Source: Gnetum montanum (lineage: Eukaryota; Streptophyta; Gnetopsida; Gnetales; Gnetaceae). Taken from it: 64,000 nt of DNA. Under the pieces are notes generated by a model. That model saw nothing but the letters and a program-made list of their open reading frames with translations. It had not been told where the DNA came from and made no database searches. Below, piece by piece: positions 1-12,726 of this stretch (position 1 is its first letter; each line of letters starts with the position of its first letter). The position numbers and the translations under genes were made by a program. The stretch lies in NCBI GenBank assembly GCA_015680685.1, contig MNCI01010443.1, positions 597,483 to 661,482 on the forward strand, written 5' to 3'.

Positions 1-2990
1 ATTTTGCCTATTCCATTGACACCTCCTATAATGGTGCAAGTTGCAATTGCATGGTGGACCCTAGCCTCTATGCCCATGGCACAACACATAGAGTAGTACA
101 TGCAATAGCATGTGCAACAGTGATCTCATGTGGTCGTGCAACCCATAGTGGGGCCATGAGCCACTTAAGCAACAAAATAGGTAGTACAACTAACGTAACT
201 TGCTACATCCACCCTGAGCTTGGACCAAGTGTTCTAGCTCATCTAGATGCTCATCAAGGAGGTTAAGTGGCTCAAGGCATTCTCCTCTAAAATAGTCTAC
301 ATGATGGACTTTTACCAAGATGACCCGATCAGTCTTGCGGTCCCATCACTGATCCTACCTCTTGGGGTCCAACTTCCCCAATTCACTAAGTACAATGATG
401 AAGGGGATCCTAACACCCATCTAGTGACCTTTTGTTTTGAATGCCTTTTGTTGAAGACATGGCCGCATGTAATTATTCGTGTGTTTACCATGTCCTTGAC
501 TAGCAAGGCACTAGACTGGTACTACGCACTTCCTTGGGCCTCCATATCTTCCTTGGAGGAATTGCTCAGTCAGTTCATCACTTGCTTTAAGTACAACTTG
601 AAGCCCAAGGTGACCCTGGACCAACTAATGCAAATTAAGTATCATCACCTAGAGCCCGTACAAAAATTTATCTAGTGCTAGAGCACTACACTTAATGAAA
701 TTTACAAGTCCATCATCGAAATCCACTTACTGGCCATTTTCAAAGGTATAATGAATGACTTCATCAAGTTAAAGCTGTATTATCTTGCCCCACACTCCTT
801 GAGCCAAGAATTCACTTAAACGAAGAGAATTCATGATGTAGCAAAGGCCAATAAGGACTTAGGCTACATGGCCAACAAAAATGCACATGCAAAGAAGGAC
901 AAGGAGAAGGGCAAGGAAACCACAAATTTTGCAATGATGGCCAATGAGACCAAGCCAAACAATACCAAACCAACTACCAAGGCACCTAAGGCCTTAGCTA
1001 ATAACAAAGCATCCAGCTCTAGCACTACGATGACCAACCAGTTTGCACCATTGGTGGTCACAAGGCAAGTTGCCCTAAGGTAAAACTTTGAGTGCAAGGA
1101 TGGCTCAAAGTACATACCATTGCCTATCAGGCTATCAAAGCTCTTAGGTCAAATATGTAACATTGGGTGCATCCAATATCAGTAGATGTCTAAGGATGCC
1201 CACAAGCACCATGACCATTATTGTAATCTCCTTAGAAACCCATCAGTGGCCACACCAAATGAGCCTTCAATCTTAAAACATTTCAGGTTGGACCAATTTT
1301 TCCATTACCATCAATTGCCCAGCCATGACATAGACTGTTGCATGGCCCTACAGGATGACATACAATGCATGATTAACCAAGGTCAATTGGTCCCTAATGC
1401 AACCAACCCAGTACACCCAGAAAATCAATCAATGAGGGTCTATAAAGATCCTCTTAACACAAGTGACGCAGGCTATGTTATCAATGTCATTAGTATTAAT
1501 GATGACTCAAAACTAGCATAAAAAAATTTGTGGTTTATGTGCCCTTTGGTAACATTGGGACCTCCTTGGCATTGACTAGTTTAAGGTTCCCTTTTATCAT
1601 TAAAGCACCACCTCAAGCACCCATGATACCCTTTGTGGTTAGGGCCCTGCTGTACATTGCGATGATAGCAACCCAGACATCCTTTGTTGCTAGGATGCCT
1701 CAACATGTAGACTCTTCACCTACTTAGGGTCTAGTGGTGGGAACTGTGTCAAGCCCTACTTACCCAAGGCATCATCCTGCATACAACAATAGGTAGTCTA
1801 GGTGGTAGCCTGGGAGGCCAAACAAGCACCTCACTGACAAAATGATTAGGGAATGCTTGGTGCTAGGTCCGCCTAAGCCCATCCCCTTGTCTTCTATTCC
1901 CATGGCCATGTTGGCTGGAATAGCCACTATAAGTAATTAACAACTGAGCATTGAGGCTCAAAAGTAGGCAAAGTAAGCTAAGCCCAAATCTCCTCCTCAA
2001 GAGATTCATCTCTTGGGCTGCATGAAGGAGATAAAGGCCAACAAAGCAACTGATAGTAGTAAGGATTTCCTAGAAGAATTTGAATAAGTCAAAAAAGCTC
2101 TAAAATAAAAAAAAATGCAACTTTGAGCTTGTACAACTTGGTCATGACCTCCTCTACTCACCACAAAGCACTAGTTCACATGTTGACCTCCATTTCCATT
2201 AAGGAGGACATCCTAGTAGATGAACAAGCCATCCATGTTGTGATGCTTCCCCTTACACCATTGGGATTAAGTTCAACATCTCTAGCATTCTGCAATGAGG
2301 TGATTAAGGTTGAACCTGAAAAGCGTTAGGTCATCACCATGCCAATGTTCATAACAATCCATGTAGAGAAATGCAAGATTCGTAGGATGCATGTTAATGA
2401 CAGGGCAACAACTAATGTCATCCCATTCCTAGTTATTGACCAACTTTGTGTTGTTGATTAAATCAAATCCACAAAGAGATTGTGCCTAAAGTCCTTTAAT
2501 GGATCATGCATTTTTGTGAGGGGGATGGTCACGATAGCTTTCATAGCAGAGGAGAAGTTTCCCACAATAGTTGAATTCATTGTCATTGAGGAGATGCTTG
2601 GGTTCAACCTGATTCTAGGAAGGCCTTGGCTAGCCTAATTATGGGCTATCTCCTAGCCCATCCACCAAGAAATCCACCTTCTATATGAAGGTGGAGAAGT
2701 GATTGTACATGGTAACAATGTAGCCCCTTCAACCATTAACAACCTTGACACAAAAGAAGGGTCAGAGATAGAGTTTCCTGATGACACGCTACTTATAAAG
2801 AATAGGATCAACCTTGTCTGGAAGACCCACCCAAGGAATTGAAAGAGGCTGATGACCTCCATAAGGAAGCTCTATGAGCAGAGTTACCCTTTAGCATCAT
2901 GGATGAGGGTCTAGGTGAATATCGCGTTAGGCTTCCTAGGCCCTACGCACCCTCTAATCCACATCATGTTAGGAAGCAACTACATGATTA
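1..2990 (+). pseudogene. Element E: decayed gag-protease ORF
   Basis: This is a remnant of the gag-protease polyprotein of the same family as elements A, B and C; its 5' part lies outside the window. Positions 247-675 encode the capsid-like segment (DFYQDDPIS, KYNDEGDPNTHLVTF, ALDWYYALP, KYNLKPK), which aligns without gaps to the gag of element A. Positions 868-1083 match the lysine-rich linker, 1186-1521 the segment ending with VYKDPLN, and 2123-2640 the protease with the GFNLILGRPWLA motif. The protease active-site segment reads VNDRATTN where the other copies have VDDGAATN, so the catalytic Asp is lost. Stops and frameshifts break the frame throughout. It cannot encode a working protein and is the most decayed copy of the family here. 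Confidence 0.85.
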
Positions 2991-3600
2991 AGGCACCACC
3001 TTAATTCAGCATGTGCCAGACACCTACTTGTCCTTAATCTTTGCATGGCTCATTTACCTTTTTCATATGCAACTACATTTTGCATGGTTGCTTGCATTTT
3101 ACATCATTTTCTTTATTAAGAATTCATTCCTTTTGCTCATGCATTTTCATTTAGTTTTCTTATGCATTAAAACAAACATATGGCTTGCCACAACCTAAAA
3201 CTGGCCATCTTTTTGCATTACCATGGTCTGAAGAAACCTTAAACTAGCATATGGCCTACCATGGCCTAAAACTGAAAACCCTTTTTCTTTCATCCTATTG
3301 GCCTAGAATGGCCTAAAACTATTGATATGGCCTATCATGACCTAAAACTTGCAACACCTTATCTTTTTATTCATGGCCCAAAATGACCTTAAACTAGCAA
3401 TCATCATAGTCCAAAATGGTCTTAAACTAGCAATCGTCGTAGCCTGAAATGGCCTTAAACTATGCAATGGCCCTCTCACCATGGCCCTAAACTAGCATGG
3501 GGTTCACAAAGGGCCTAATTGCATTAATCAACTACATCACTAGCACACAATACTTAGTAAGATAAATGCAAAACTTTACATAAAATGCAATGCACATAGT
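2991..3600 (+). repeat. Element E spacer with decayed hairpin repeats
   Basis: This AT-rich spacer follows the E protease. From about 3220 to 3500 it repeats GGCC(T)-AAACT units such as ATGGCCTAAAACT. These match, in the same place and orientation, the hairpin array that follows gag-protease in elements A, B and C. No coding capacity is evident; the short ORF at 3013-3198 is a composition effect. Confidence 0.6.
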
Positions 3601-3704
3601 AAAGATAGCTTGTCATTAATCCATCAACAAAATACATTGCATGACTGTATAGAAAAAATGGTAAAAAATGCAAAATTGCCCAACAGTAGGGCTACATTAG
3701 GACT

Positions 3705-4100
3705 TCTCAGTCGATGGTGCTCAGTGAGGGTTGACACTCCTCTTCCTCTTTCTCTACCACTCTGTTGGGGCCTGTGGCATCGCCTGATACTTGCTCAAAG
3801 AAACATAAGATAATAAATCAATTAGAAAATGCACAACATGCAAAACTAACATAAAAGCACAAAATAAAAAAAAACTAACCTGAAAGGGTCCCACATCCAT
3901 CTCTGGAGGCAATCTATTAAGGACCTTCAAGCATTGGAGGAGTTTAGCCTCTAATAGCTATGTCTAGTCCTCTTGGCCAAAGTCAATATCCACAAGGATC
4001 TTGCCTTTGCCTATGGCAGTCCATGCAGGTCGCTCTATCGAAAAGTGGTAGAGGAAACCTCCCTTGAGGGCATAATAATTTTTCTCTCAGGACACCCACT
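3705..4100 (-). pseudogene. Element E: remnant of antisense gene, exons 7 and 8
   Basis: Read on the minus strand, about 3890-4100 aligns with the end of exon 7 of the antisense gene in A, B and C: a segment reading ERPAWTAIGKGKILVDIDFG matches KRPTW..DKGKAL.DIDLG. A GT donor follows at the same place (CAG then GTTAGT). After an AT-rich intron-like stretch of about 90 bases, 3705-3795 has weaker similarity to exon 8. The more 5' exons are missing because element F sequence begins near 4100. Stops are present. This shows the antisense gene was already part of the family when E inserted. The exon 8 match is weaker than the exon 7 match. Confidence 0.55.
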
Positions 4101-4119
4101 CACCACTATGTGACAAGTG

Positions 4120-6050
4120 AACAACTTGTAAGCCCATGTTCCAAAAATCACGTAGTAGTGAATGATGTATAGTTGATGATGACTATTGATTCTAGCCATT
4201 TTGTGTAGTAATCAACAGTGATGATTATATATACCTTTCCATTTAACATGGGTGTGATGGGATCCATAAAGTCAATGCCCCATATGTCAAAGGGTTCTAA
4301 TGATTGAATCCACTATTGAGGACCCTCTATTCATGAGGTCATTCCACCATCTCATTCATAGCGTTCACATGATTGGACAAATTGGCAAGCATCCATAAAT
4401 ATGGTTGGCTAATAATACCTTGCCATTAGGATCTTAATGGTCATGCATCTCCCAACATAGTGGCCCCTACAAGGACCCTCATGAGCATCCTAGAGAATGC
4501 ATAGTTGATCAGCATCAAGTACACACCAACGAACTAGGTCATTGATGCACACCTTGTGAGGGTGTCCATTGATTTCTATAAAGTGTTTGGATTGATGAAG
4601 AAATTGTTGTTTCTTCCTATAATCCAAATCTTGTGGAATATCTTAAGTGAGAAGATAAGTGAGGATGCCATCATACCATTTTGATTCTATAGGAATTTGT
4701 TCATTTATTGCACCAGCAAGGAGAAGTTCATCAAGAAATTGGTCAGAGAGCAAGCTCTCCTCCTCTTTGTCATCCCATCATAATTAAGACAAGTGATTAG
4801 TTACCACATGCTTAGTCCCCTTTCAATCTACCATTGTAATATCGAATTCTTGTAAAATCACCAACCGCTGTATGACATGGGGGCTTACTGTTGGCTTGTT
4901 CATTAGAAAGTGGATGGCACTATGGTCAGTGTGTATAAACACTTTATATCCAAGCACATAGTACTTGATTTTTTCTAGAGCGTACACCACCATCATCAGT
5001 TATTTTTCCATTGTGGTGTAATTCAACTATGCATCCACAATGATTTGACTTATACAATGGATGTAATATGGACATTGTTTCTCATCCAACTACACAAGCA
5101 CAACTCACAAGGCATAATTTGATGCATCTATCATGATATGAAATGGTATGGACTAGTCAAGTGCTTGTAGAATTGGAGTCTCTATGAGCTTCTACTTGAG
5201 GATCTGGAATGCTTTTTCACATTTCTTGGTCTAGATGAATGGAGCATCTTTCTTTGTTAGATCAACCAACAATTTTACAATCTTAGAGAAATTCTCTATG
5301 AATTGCTGGTAATAGCCAATGTGTCCAAAGAATGAAAGAATATCTAGTTTTTGGTTAGTGAGTTATTCCTTGGATGACCTTTATCTTTTTAGGGTGCACC
5401 TCAATCCCTACCTAAGAAATTCTATGCCCTAGTACAATGCCCTCTTGGATCATCAAATGGCTCTTTTTCCAATTGAGCTAAAGATTCATCTCCACACACC
5501 TTTTAAGCACTTACTCAAGGTGTTCTAAGTCTTGCTCAAATGTGGCACCATAGGTGGAGAATTCATCCATGAAGACTTCCACCTCGCAACTAATTGTTTG
5601 CTAAAAAATGCTTAGGACAAAGCATTGGAATGTTGTAGGAGCATTACACAGACTAAAAGGCATCTTTTGATATGCAAAAGTCCCCCAAGGAGTTGTGAAT
5701 GTTGTTTTGGCCTAATCCTATGATGTGATTTGGATTTGGTTATAGCCACTATAACCATCTTGAAAACTGTAATAGAAATGCCCAAATATAGTGTCTAGCA
5801 TTTGATCAATGAATGAAAATGGAAAATGATCTTTGAATGTTGCCATGTTTAACAACCTGAAGTTGATACAAACTTGCCATTTGCCACATTTCTTTACCAC
5901 AATCATGAGTGAACTAACCCACACACTATCAGAAATGGGATAGATAAACCTTGCCTTGAGGAGTTATTTGATTTTATCTTGGATGATCTACTTCAATTTG
6001 GGGTTCAACCCCTGCTATGATTGCCTCTTTGGCTTCATGGCTAGATCGGT
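4120..6050 (-). pseudogene. Element F (left arm): decayed RT-RNase H-integrase
   Basis: This is a minus-strand pol remnant of a different Ty3/gypsy lineage from A, B and C. The RT part (5718-6000) reads WVSSLMIVVKKCGKWQVCIN, then FRLLNMATFKDHFP, then DGYSGYNQI. RNase H lies around 4800-5240 (MIDASNYAL, HTDHSAI). The integrase zinc-finger and core lie around 4130-4660 (AHEGPCRGHY, GIDFMDPITPM, VDYYTKW). There is only one RNase H and no archaeal-type domain. Stops and frameshifts are frequent, so it is inactive. Its integrase end meets element E at about 4100, so one truncated the other. The plus-strand fragment 7650-10084 is a related copy in opposite orientation. Confidence 0.8.
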
Positions 6051-7645
6051 GTAGGTATGATGCTAGCATATCCTGGGATCAATCTCTATGAGTTTAGAAT
6101 ATTACCAAGCAAAGGATGTTGGTCATTTGTTAACCACCCTCAATAGCATTTGTTTCTATTTAGAAGCAAGATTAGCATTGATGATTACCGACTTGCCATT
6201 TTTCAAAAATGTACACTTCATGCCAGTAGGTAAAGTTTTCAACTCTAAGAGCTCTTGTTTAAAATTTTTAGGGATTTCCAACTCTCGTCAATTGGTATCA
6301 TCATTTGCATTATTAGAGAGTTGGTAATGAAGTTGCTCTAGTTTATCTATGCCTTCAATATAGGCACATGTCAGACTCTTAGCAAGTTCCATGCAAAGAG
6401 TGCTGCTTCTAAGATCAGTTGCTAGCCACTAGATTCCCTTTTATTTTATGGTTTCTGCATACAAGCACCTTTGAACTTTAGATTCATCTTCAAACTATAT
6501 GCATGCTTTGATGGATGTGCTCTTGATAGACTAGAGTTTCTACACACAGTTGCATCTGGTATCATTGTATGCCATGCATGGAACTCTCTTCTTCTCAATC
6601 TTTCCAAATTCATTCTTCTTGAAAATTTCCAAGGAGAGATCTTTGATGCCCACTCATGCATCAACAGTGTTCAACCATGCCCTTTCCATAATAATTGGAA
6701 AGTCTCCCTTGCAGTTGTCAATCATGATTAGTAAAAAATTGGTAGGATAGAACCACCCACAAATAGTGGTCACAATGTCCTCCAGAAATCTTAAAGGAAC
6801 TATGATTGATTGTTTGCCAATTCTAGATGAATATTACTAGTCTTGAGAGGTAGTAGGTTCCATGCTTTGTACATGTCATGAGAAATTATATTGACACTAG
6901 AACCTAAATTAAGAAGAGCCTTGCATGGCTTATGTCTAGTAATCTACAAGTAAATAAGAGGACTTCTAGAATCAGATCTTTTTTTGGGAAGGGTTCTAGC
7001 TTTGATATAATCAAATACAACATGGGTTAACATGAAAATGTAGATATTAGAAGGAATTTGGTTTGAAGGGCTCTGAAAAGGATTTGATGCAGAGGATGAT
7101 GGAGAGACATGATGGCTAGCTACATTAGTTTGTGATAAATTTGGAGGATTTTTGGGTCAAAAGAATGGTCATTTTCAAGATTTGGATTCCAAACCATTCA
7201 ATTGGAAAGTTGGCTATAAGTTGATAGCCCTAGTAGTGTTATGATGTTATGTCTATGGTGGAATTTTGCCTTGCATAGATGGAGCAAGAGGTAATTGGAT
7301 GGAGGATGAAGGAGTATGTGCTAAAGGATAAGAAGGATGATAAGAATATGGGGGTTTCCCTCTAGTAGATGGAGAATGAGTTCTATGATGCTCTGGAAGA
7401 TAGTAGTGATGCTAAAAAGAAACATGACTAGACGAGTCACATGGAGACATTGGTTGTTGAACATAGTACCCATATGGATTTGGCTACCTATAAGGGTACT
7501 ATTGCCTTGATGGTGGCATCCCCCTTAACTGTGGGTGTTGCCAATAGTAGTATTGTTCGTATGGCTGTGATGGAGCTTCACTTGGATAATAAGCTTGTTG
7601 TTGTTGGTGGAACTTCCTTGGATTGCCTTGAGGATAAGATAATAT
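6051..7645 (-). pseudogene. Element F (left arm): decayed protease and gag C-terminal part
   Basis: This lies upstream of the F RT on the minus strand. Around 6640-6920 the translation reads LNLGSSVNIISHDMYKAW followed by a beta-rich stretch. That is the aspartic-protease pattern (DLGSS.N..) of plant gypsy elements with the first Asp replaced by Asn. Between about 7140 and 7645 the minus strand is low-complexity, Ser/Tyr/Pro/Gln-rich and broken by stops, which suits a gag C-terminal region but is not diagnostic. Nothing 5' of this (gag core, PBS, LTR) is recognisable before the plus-strand fragment begins at about 7650. The plus-strand ORF starting at 7441 reads antisense to this remnant for its first ~200 bases. 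Confidence 0.55.
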
Positions 7646-7649
7646 TTTG

Positions 7650-10084
7650 GTGGATCTACATTGATTTTAGACTATTGAATATGGCAACATTTAAGGATCA
7701 TTTTCCATTGCCATTTGTGGACCAAGTGTTGGACACCATATCTAGGCATTGGTATTATAGCTTCTTGGATGGTTATAGTGGCTATAACCAAATCCATATT
7801 GCTCCAAAAGATTAGGTCAAAACAATATTCATGAGTTCCTAGGGAAATTTTTTATATTACAAGATGCTGTTTAGTCTATGAAATGCCCCTACAACATTTT
7901 AACACATGGTCATTAATATTATTCAATAAAAAATTGGTAGCGGGGTAGAAGTATTTATGGATGACTTACCTACCTATTGTGCTACATTTGAGCAAGCCCT
8001 GTATTACCTTAAGTAAGTACTAAAATGATGTGTTGAAACAAACCTAGGCTCAATTAGTAGAAAAGCCATTTAATGATCTAGGAAGGCATAGTTCTAGGAC
8101 ATAGAATTACTTAGGTAGGGATTGAGGTAGACTTTGAAAAGATAAGGGTCATCTAAGGAATCACATGTCAACTAGAGAAAATTAAAGACATTTGATCATT
8201 TCTTGGACACAATGGCTACTATTAGCAGTTTATAGAGAATGTTTCTAAGATCGCAAAATCATTGGTTGAGCTTACAAAAAACAATGCTCCATTCATCCGG
8301 ACTAGGCAGTGTGAACATGCATTCCAATAGCTAAAGGAAAAACTTGTAGAAACTCCAATACTGCGGGCACTAGACAAGTCTAGCCCATTTTGTATAATGA
8401 CAGATGCATCTAATCATGCCTTGGGAGCTATGCTTACGTAGTTGGATGATAAGAAATGTCCATATTACATTCACTACACAAGTTGAGGCATTGTGGGTGC
8501 ATAATTGAATTACATCACAACTAAGAAAGAACTAATGGTAGTGGTGTATGCTTTTAAAAAGTTTTGGCACTATGTGGTTGGCTATAAAGTATTTGTGCAC
8601 ATAGATCATAGCACCATCTTCTTCATAATGAATAAGCCAATGGTAAGCCCCTATATCATACGGTGCCTTGTGATCTTGTAGGAATTTGATCTCATAATCA
8701 TAGATCAAAAAGGAACTAAGAATGTGGTTGTTGACCATCTCTCTTAGTTAATATGGGATAATAAAGAGGAGGAGAGCTCACTCTTTGATCAATTTTCAAA
8801 AAAACTTCTCTTTACAGGGGTGATAAATGACCAAGTGCCCATCAAATCAAAATGGTATTATGACATCCTCACTTACCTTCTTACTTAGGATATGCCATAA
8901 GATTTGGACTTTAAGAAGAAACAATAGTTTCTTCATCGGGCTAAGTACTTCATGAAAATTAATAGATACTTTTACAAGGTGTGTGTCGATGGCCTAGTTC
9001 ATTGTTGTATCTCCAATGTAGACCAATTATGAGTTCTTTAAGATGCTCATGAAGGTCCTTGCAGAGGCCACTATTCAGGGAGACACACGACCATAAAAAT
9101 CCTCGTGGCAAGATACTATTGGCCTACAATCTTCAAGGATGTTCACTAGTTTGTTTAATCCTATGAATGATGTTAATGAGATGGTGGCATGATTGCTCGA
9201 ATAGATGGTACTCAATAGTGGATTCAACCACTGGAGCCATTTGACATATGAGGCATAGAATTCATGGGTCCCATCACACTCATGTTCAATGGAAAGGTAT
9301 ACATCATTATGATAGTTGATTATTGCACTAAATGGGTAGAAGCAGTAGTTGTCACTGATTGTACACCATCCATTGCTACTCAATTTTGTACAACAACACA
9401 TTGTAAACAAGTTTGGTGTGCCTTGTGCACTAATTTATGATAATAGAACCCATTTTATAGGTGCCACATTTTAGAAGTTGATGCAACACTTGTAGGTTGA
9501 ACATAAATTAATAACACCCTATCACCCCCAAGCCAACGATCAAGTAGAAGTCACCAATAGGAAGATTGCAAAGATCTTAATAAGAACTATGAGAAAATAT
9601 AGGAGAGACTAGGGCATAAAACTCAAGGATGCCCTCTAGGCCTACTGCTCAATGTGGAATCTTCCTATAGGCTACTCTACCTATGAGCTAGTGCACAAAA
9701 AACTTCCAATACTTCCAATCCAATTCAAGCTCCATACACTTTCAACAGCTTATGAATTTGACCTCAAATTGAGCTTAGCATAAAGAGAAATATTGATCAA
9801 CTTGAATGTGCTAGATGAAAATTGATTAGTAGCCCTATCTTTAAATGAAGTGCACAAGGCATTCGACAAGAAATGTTATGACCGCAAAATATAGAAAGTA
9901 AAATTTCAACATAGAGATAATGTTCTCTACTAGAACCCCACACATGTATCTCAAAAAAAAAAGTTCCAAATATTGTTGGAGGGACCTTATATAATTGAAG
10001 AAACCTTTAATTCTAGGACCATGTGAAAACACGACAAAATTTTAGCCTAGCACTTTCAAACAAGATTCAAGCGAAGTCATGCAA
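7650..10084 (+). pseudogene. Element F (right arm): decayed RT-RNase H-integrase
   Basis: This plus-strand pol fragment starts abruptly inside RT (IDFRLLNMATFKDHFPLP, DGYSGYNQIHIAPKD). It keeps the catalytic motif FMDD in VFMDDLPTY near 7960. RNase H follows at 8395-8760 (MTDASNHALGAML, HIDHSTI). The integrase spans about 8990-10060 (AHEGPCRGHY, YYWPTIF, GIEFMGPITLMFNGKVY, VDYCTKWVEA). The first catalytic Asp of integrase is Glu here. Many stops and frameshifts are present. It resembles the minus-strand fragment at 4120-6050, so the two arms form a diverged head-to-head pair. Element C is inserted just after its 3' end. Confidence 0.8.
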
Positions 10085-10089
10085 CTACC
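10085..10089. repeat. TSD of element C, left copy (CTACC)
   Basis: CTACC directly precedes the TG of the left LTR and recurs at 62801-62805 directly after the CA of the right LTR. A 5-bp duplication is standard for Ty3/gypsy integrase. Confidence 0.9.
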
Positions 10090-11308
10090 TGTACCGTCTG
10101 AAATCGTCGATGTCTAGCTAGAAGGAAACAGAGATCGTGGGATCACAGGACACACACAGAAGACCCTACCTTCGCCTGAGGGTGAGCTGCATGAACGAAG
10201 GTAGAGTACCTTGAGTGGTCCGCACGCAGATCAGGCAAGGATTTCCCCAAACGTACACCGAGGTGCTATACGCTGGGTTATACGTAAACAACGTAACAGG
10301 CATAAATCAGAGCGTAAATAGTGTAACTAATGAGAATAGAGCGTAGACATAAACGAGCGAAAACAGAATATGTGCAACAATTAATGCAAACTGTAAACGA
10401 TTTTTGGAAGAAAATGTAACAATGGCATTACAGAATGAGGGTACAATGCACTGGTCTAACGTAGCTGTGACTGGGACACAAGGTGGATGAAAAGCCTCGG
10501 TGGATGCAGGGATGACTGTGGGCTGGTTTGCACTATAGGCACAACGTAGAGGCTGTATGCTCAGCGTATAGGGTTGTCCAGCATACAAGGTTTTCTGCTC
10601 TGGTGCTCAGCGTCTTTGCTCTCTGGTTTGCTTTGGGATTTGCCAACTGAGCTGAATCTAATGAAAAAATTGGGCTTTTATATAGGTTTTGAAGTCAGAC
10701 TCGGGTTGGGGGACACGTGGCGCATTGACCAGGTGCAAAAGCATAAAATTTACAAGTGTACAATATGTTACATTTGCTGGGCGTATACGCTGTAACAGGC
10801 GAGCATAGACTCTGGGCGTATACATTGAGCGTATACACTGAATGTGCAGGGCGTATACGCTATGGATGCTGGGCGTATACGCCGGGGTGTATACGCTGAT
10901 GGTTGCTACCTTGTATCAAGTCTCGTTCTGTAGTGTTGTTTCCATGCTGTCTTTGGGGATTGCATGTCGGGCATATGCATTGGTTGTACCTGATGGGCGT
11001 ACATGTGAGGCGTGTACACTGGGTGTATACGCTGGGCATCTACGCTGCAAACTTTGGGCATATACACTGGGCGTATACGTTGAGAATGTCAGGCATATAC
11101 GCTGGGCATATACTTTGTGGATACCGGGTGTATACGCTGAGAATGTCGACTCAGGCGTATACGCTAAGAATGCATATTTAGTGAAACTTAAGCATTTGTT
11201 CTCCAAAGTTGCCATGTTTGATAGCAGATGTAGCCGTGGTCGTCTGGGGGTCGCAGTGACCTGCTTCTTGTCAGAAAAGTACTAAGCTTGAAATTTTGTG
11301 GTGTTTCA
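10090..11308 (-). repeat. Element C 3' LTR
   Basis: It starts TGTACCGTCTG and ends GGTGTTTCA on the plus strand, flanked by CTACC and by the PPT. A TATA-like box is at 10676-10684 (minus, TATATAAAA). From about 10770 to 11165 it is packed with GCGTATACGC and variants. The apparent ORFs in this stretch (10842-11285, 10903-11181, 10916-11215) are artefacts of this repeat. The partner LTR is 61581-62800. Confidence 0.9.
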
Positions 11309-11324
11309 TTGGCCGCTCTTTATT
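11309..11324 (-). other. Element C polypurine tract
   Basis: On the minus strand AATAAAGAGCGGCCAA immediately precedes the 3' LTR (TGAAACACC). It matches the PPTs of A and B. It would prime plus-strand DNA synthesis. Confidence 0.7.
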
Positions 11325-12375
11325 GACGCTTGCAGGAATCGACCCGAGAAGTGTTGACAAAGTAGTGCAAAACACCACAAGAAACTCAATAGAGACTTTG
11401 TCCATTGCCACCTGACTAGACGTCATCGCACCGTGTTCCGTGGTACATGGGATTGAGAGACATAAAATTTGTATCTGGCTGGGGAAATGGAGATTGTGGG
11501 GATTGGAAACTAGCCAAGAGATTGTACTTGGTAAAGGGGATGCTTTGGTATGTGTCATGCTGATCCTTATCAATAGCCATTATTTAGCAGACTCGGAATC
11601 CAGACATGCGATGTGCGTTCTTTGGCAGAACAAGACTCTTGGTTAGTGTTCAAGAGGATATCTTGGCAAGACCAAAGCCACGTGAGGACGTGTTGCATTC
11701 TTTGGAGGAACAGGGTCCTTGTTTGGTGTTTAGGGGGAGCCTATTGGCAGAGAGCCAAAGCTATGCAACAAGATGCTCGTGATTGTTTTGGACATGAGTA
11801 CTTGGTTCCAAGAAAACTGCCTTCCCGCCTAGGGTTTTTATGGGAAGTGCCAAGGGTCTTGATGCTTTTGTTTTTTTTATGAAATTTTTTTTGATCTTGT
11901 ACTCATGCTCAAGTGCTACATTGTGTGTTGCAACTGCTCAAAGGTGTTACAGTGTGCAACGGTATGCTCAGAGGTTTGAGTGTACTAGGTGTATCAGATG
12001 TGTGGCTGAGTAGAGTGTGTCAGTGAGTAGATAGGGAATGTATTGGGAAATGGGGATGTACTAGTGAACAACTTGATTTAGTCTTGCCTCGAGGGCTGTG
12101 AACATTGCCTCATCTTGCTGCTTATGATGAAATGCATTCTTGTACGAATACCTCTGAGCATCATCTTGCAAACACAACTCCAAGGAGACAAGAAAACCAT
12201 AAGTCAATAAGCGAACTTAGACTTAAACAGCTATAGATGGAACAAAGACATTGGAGGAGATTTCAGGCATTGTAAATGAATGGCAGCAATGTTGGTAGGA
12301 TAGTCTAATGGCGAGTGATGCAGTGATTCTGATGAATAAATGTGGCCACGGATTGATGAAACAGCGATGAACTTG
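11325..12375 (-). other. Element C non-coding block between PPT and hairpin array
   Basis: About 1 kb with no convincing gene. It is shared with A (45391-46358) and B (28589-29560). On the minus strand at about 12170-12060 it holds an exon-like stretch translating as DDAQRYSYKNAFHH and then QQDEAMFTALEARLNQ, preceded by a pyrimidine-rich stretch ending TTTGCAAG. The corresponding part of A and B is also partly open. Function unknown. Confidence 0.5.
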
Positions 12376-12715
12376 TCACTTTATAGTCATAGTGGACTAT
12401 CATGGGTTAGTTTTATGTCATAACCCATTGGACATTGCCCGTTTAGCATTGTGGCGGATGTTGCATTACTAGTTTCTAGTCTTAGCGGACCGTGAAGAGG
12501 CAAACCAGTTTATAGTCTTAGCAGACTCTGGTGAGTGAAACTATGGCAGTTTGTTGTTGTGCCAAACGGGGTGCTAGTTTATCATCATTGCAGACACTGT
12601 GTGGTATCTTTTTATCATCATGATGTCGGGACGAGCTGTGGTATTAGTTTTAAGTCATAATCCAGGACTGTTCTGTGGTATCAGTTTATAGTCGTGACCC
12701 CAGGACTCGCACGTA
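12376..12715 (+). repeat. Hairpin repeat array of element C (integrase-LTR side)
   Basis: These are decayed units of the form AGTTTA, stem, short loop, complementary stem, such as stem AGTC, loop TTAGCA, stem GACT near 12510, and TGTC...GACA near 12415. The period is irregular, about 38 bases near 12640-12710. It is the same array type as in A (44970-45390) and B (29568-29870). Confidence 0.7.
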
Positions 12716-12726
12716 CCTCACTTTGT

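Noticed and set aside
3013-3198. Hydrophobic ORF resembling a membrane peptide
   Set aside because: Phe/Leu-rich because the spacer is T-rich; not conserved in A, B or C.
10842-11285. ORFs in LTRs and leaders rich in Val-Tyr-Ala-Tyr-Thr peptides (also 14093-14396, 28051-28380, 47338-47641, 62330-62575)
   Set aside because: They are translations of tandem GCGTATACGC-type repeats in several frames and on both strands, with no protein-like conservation.
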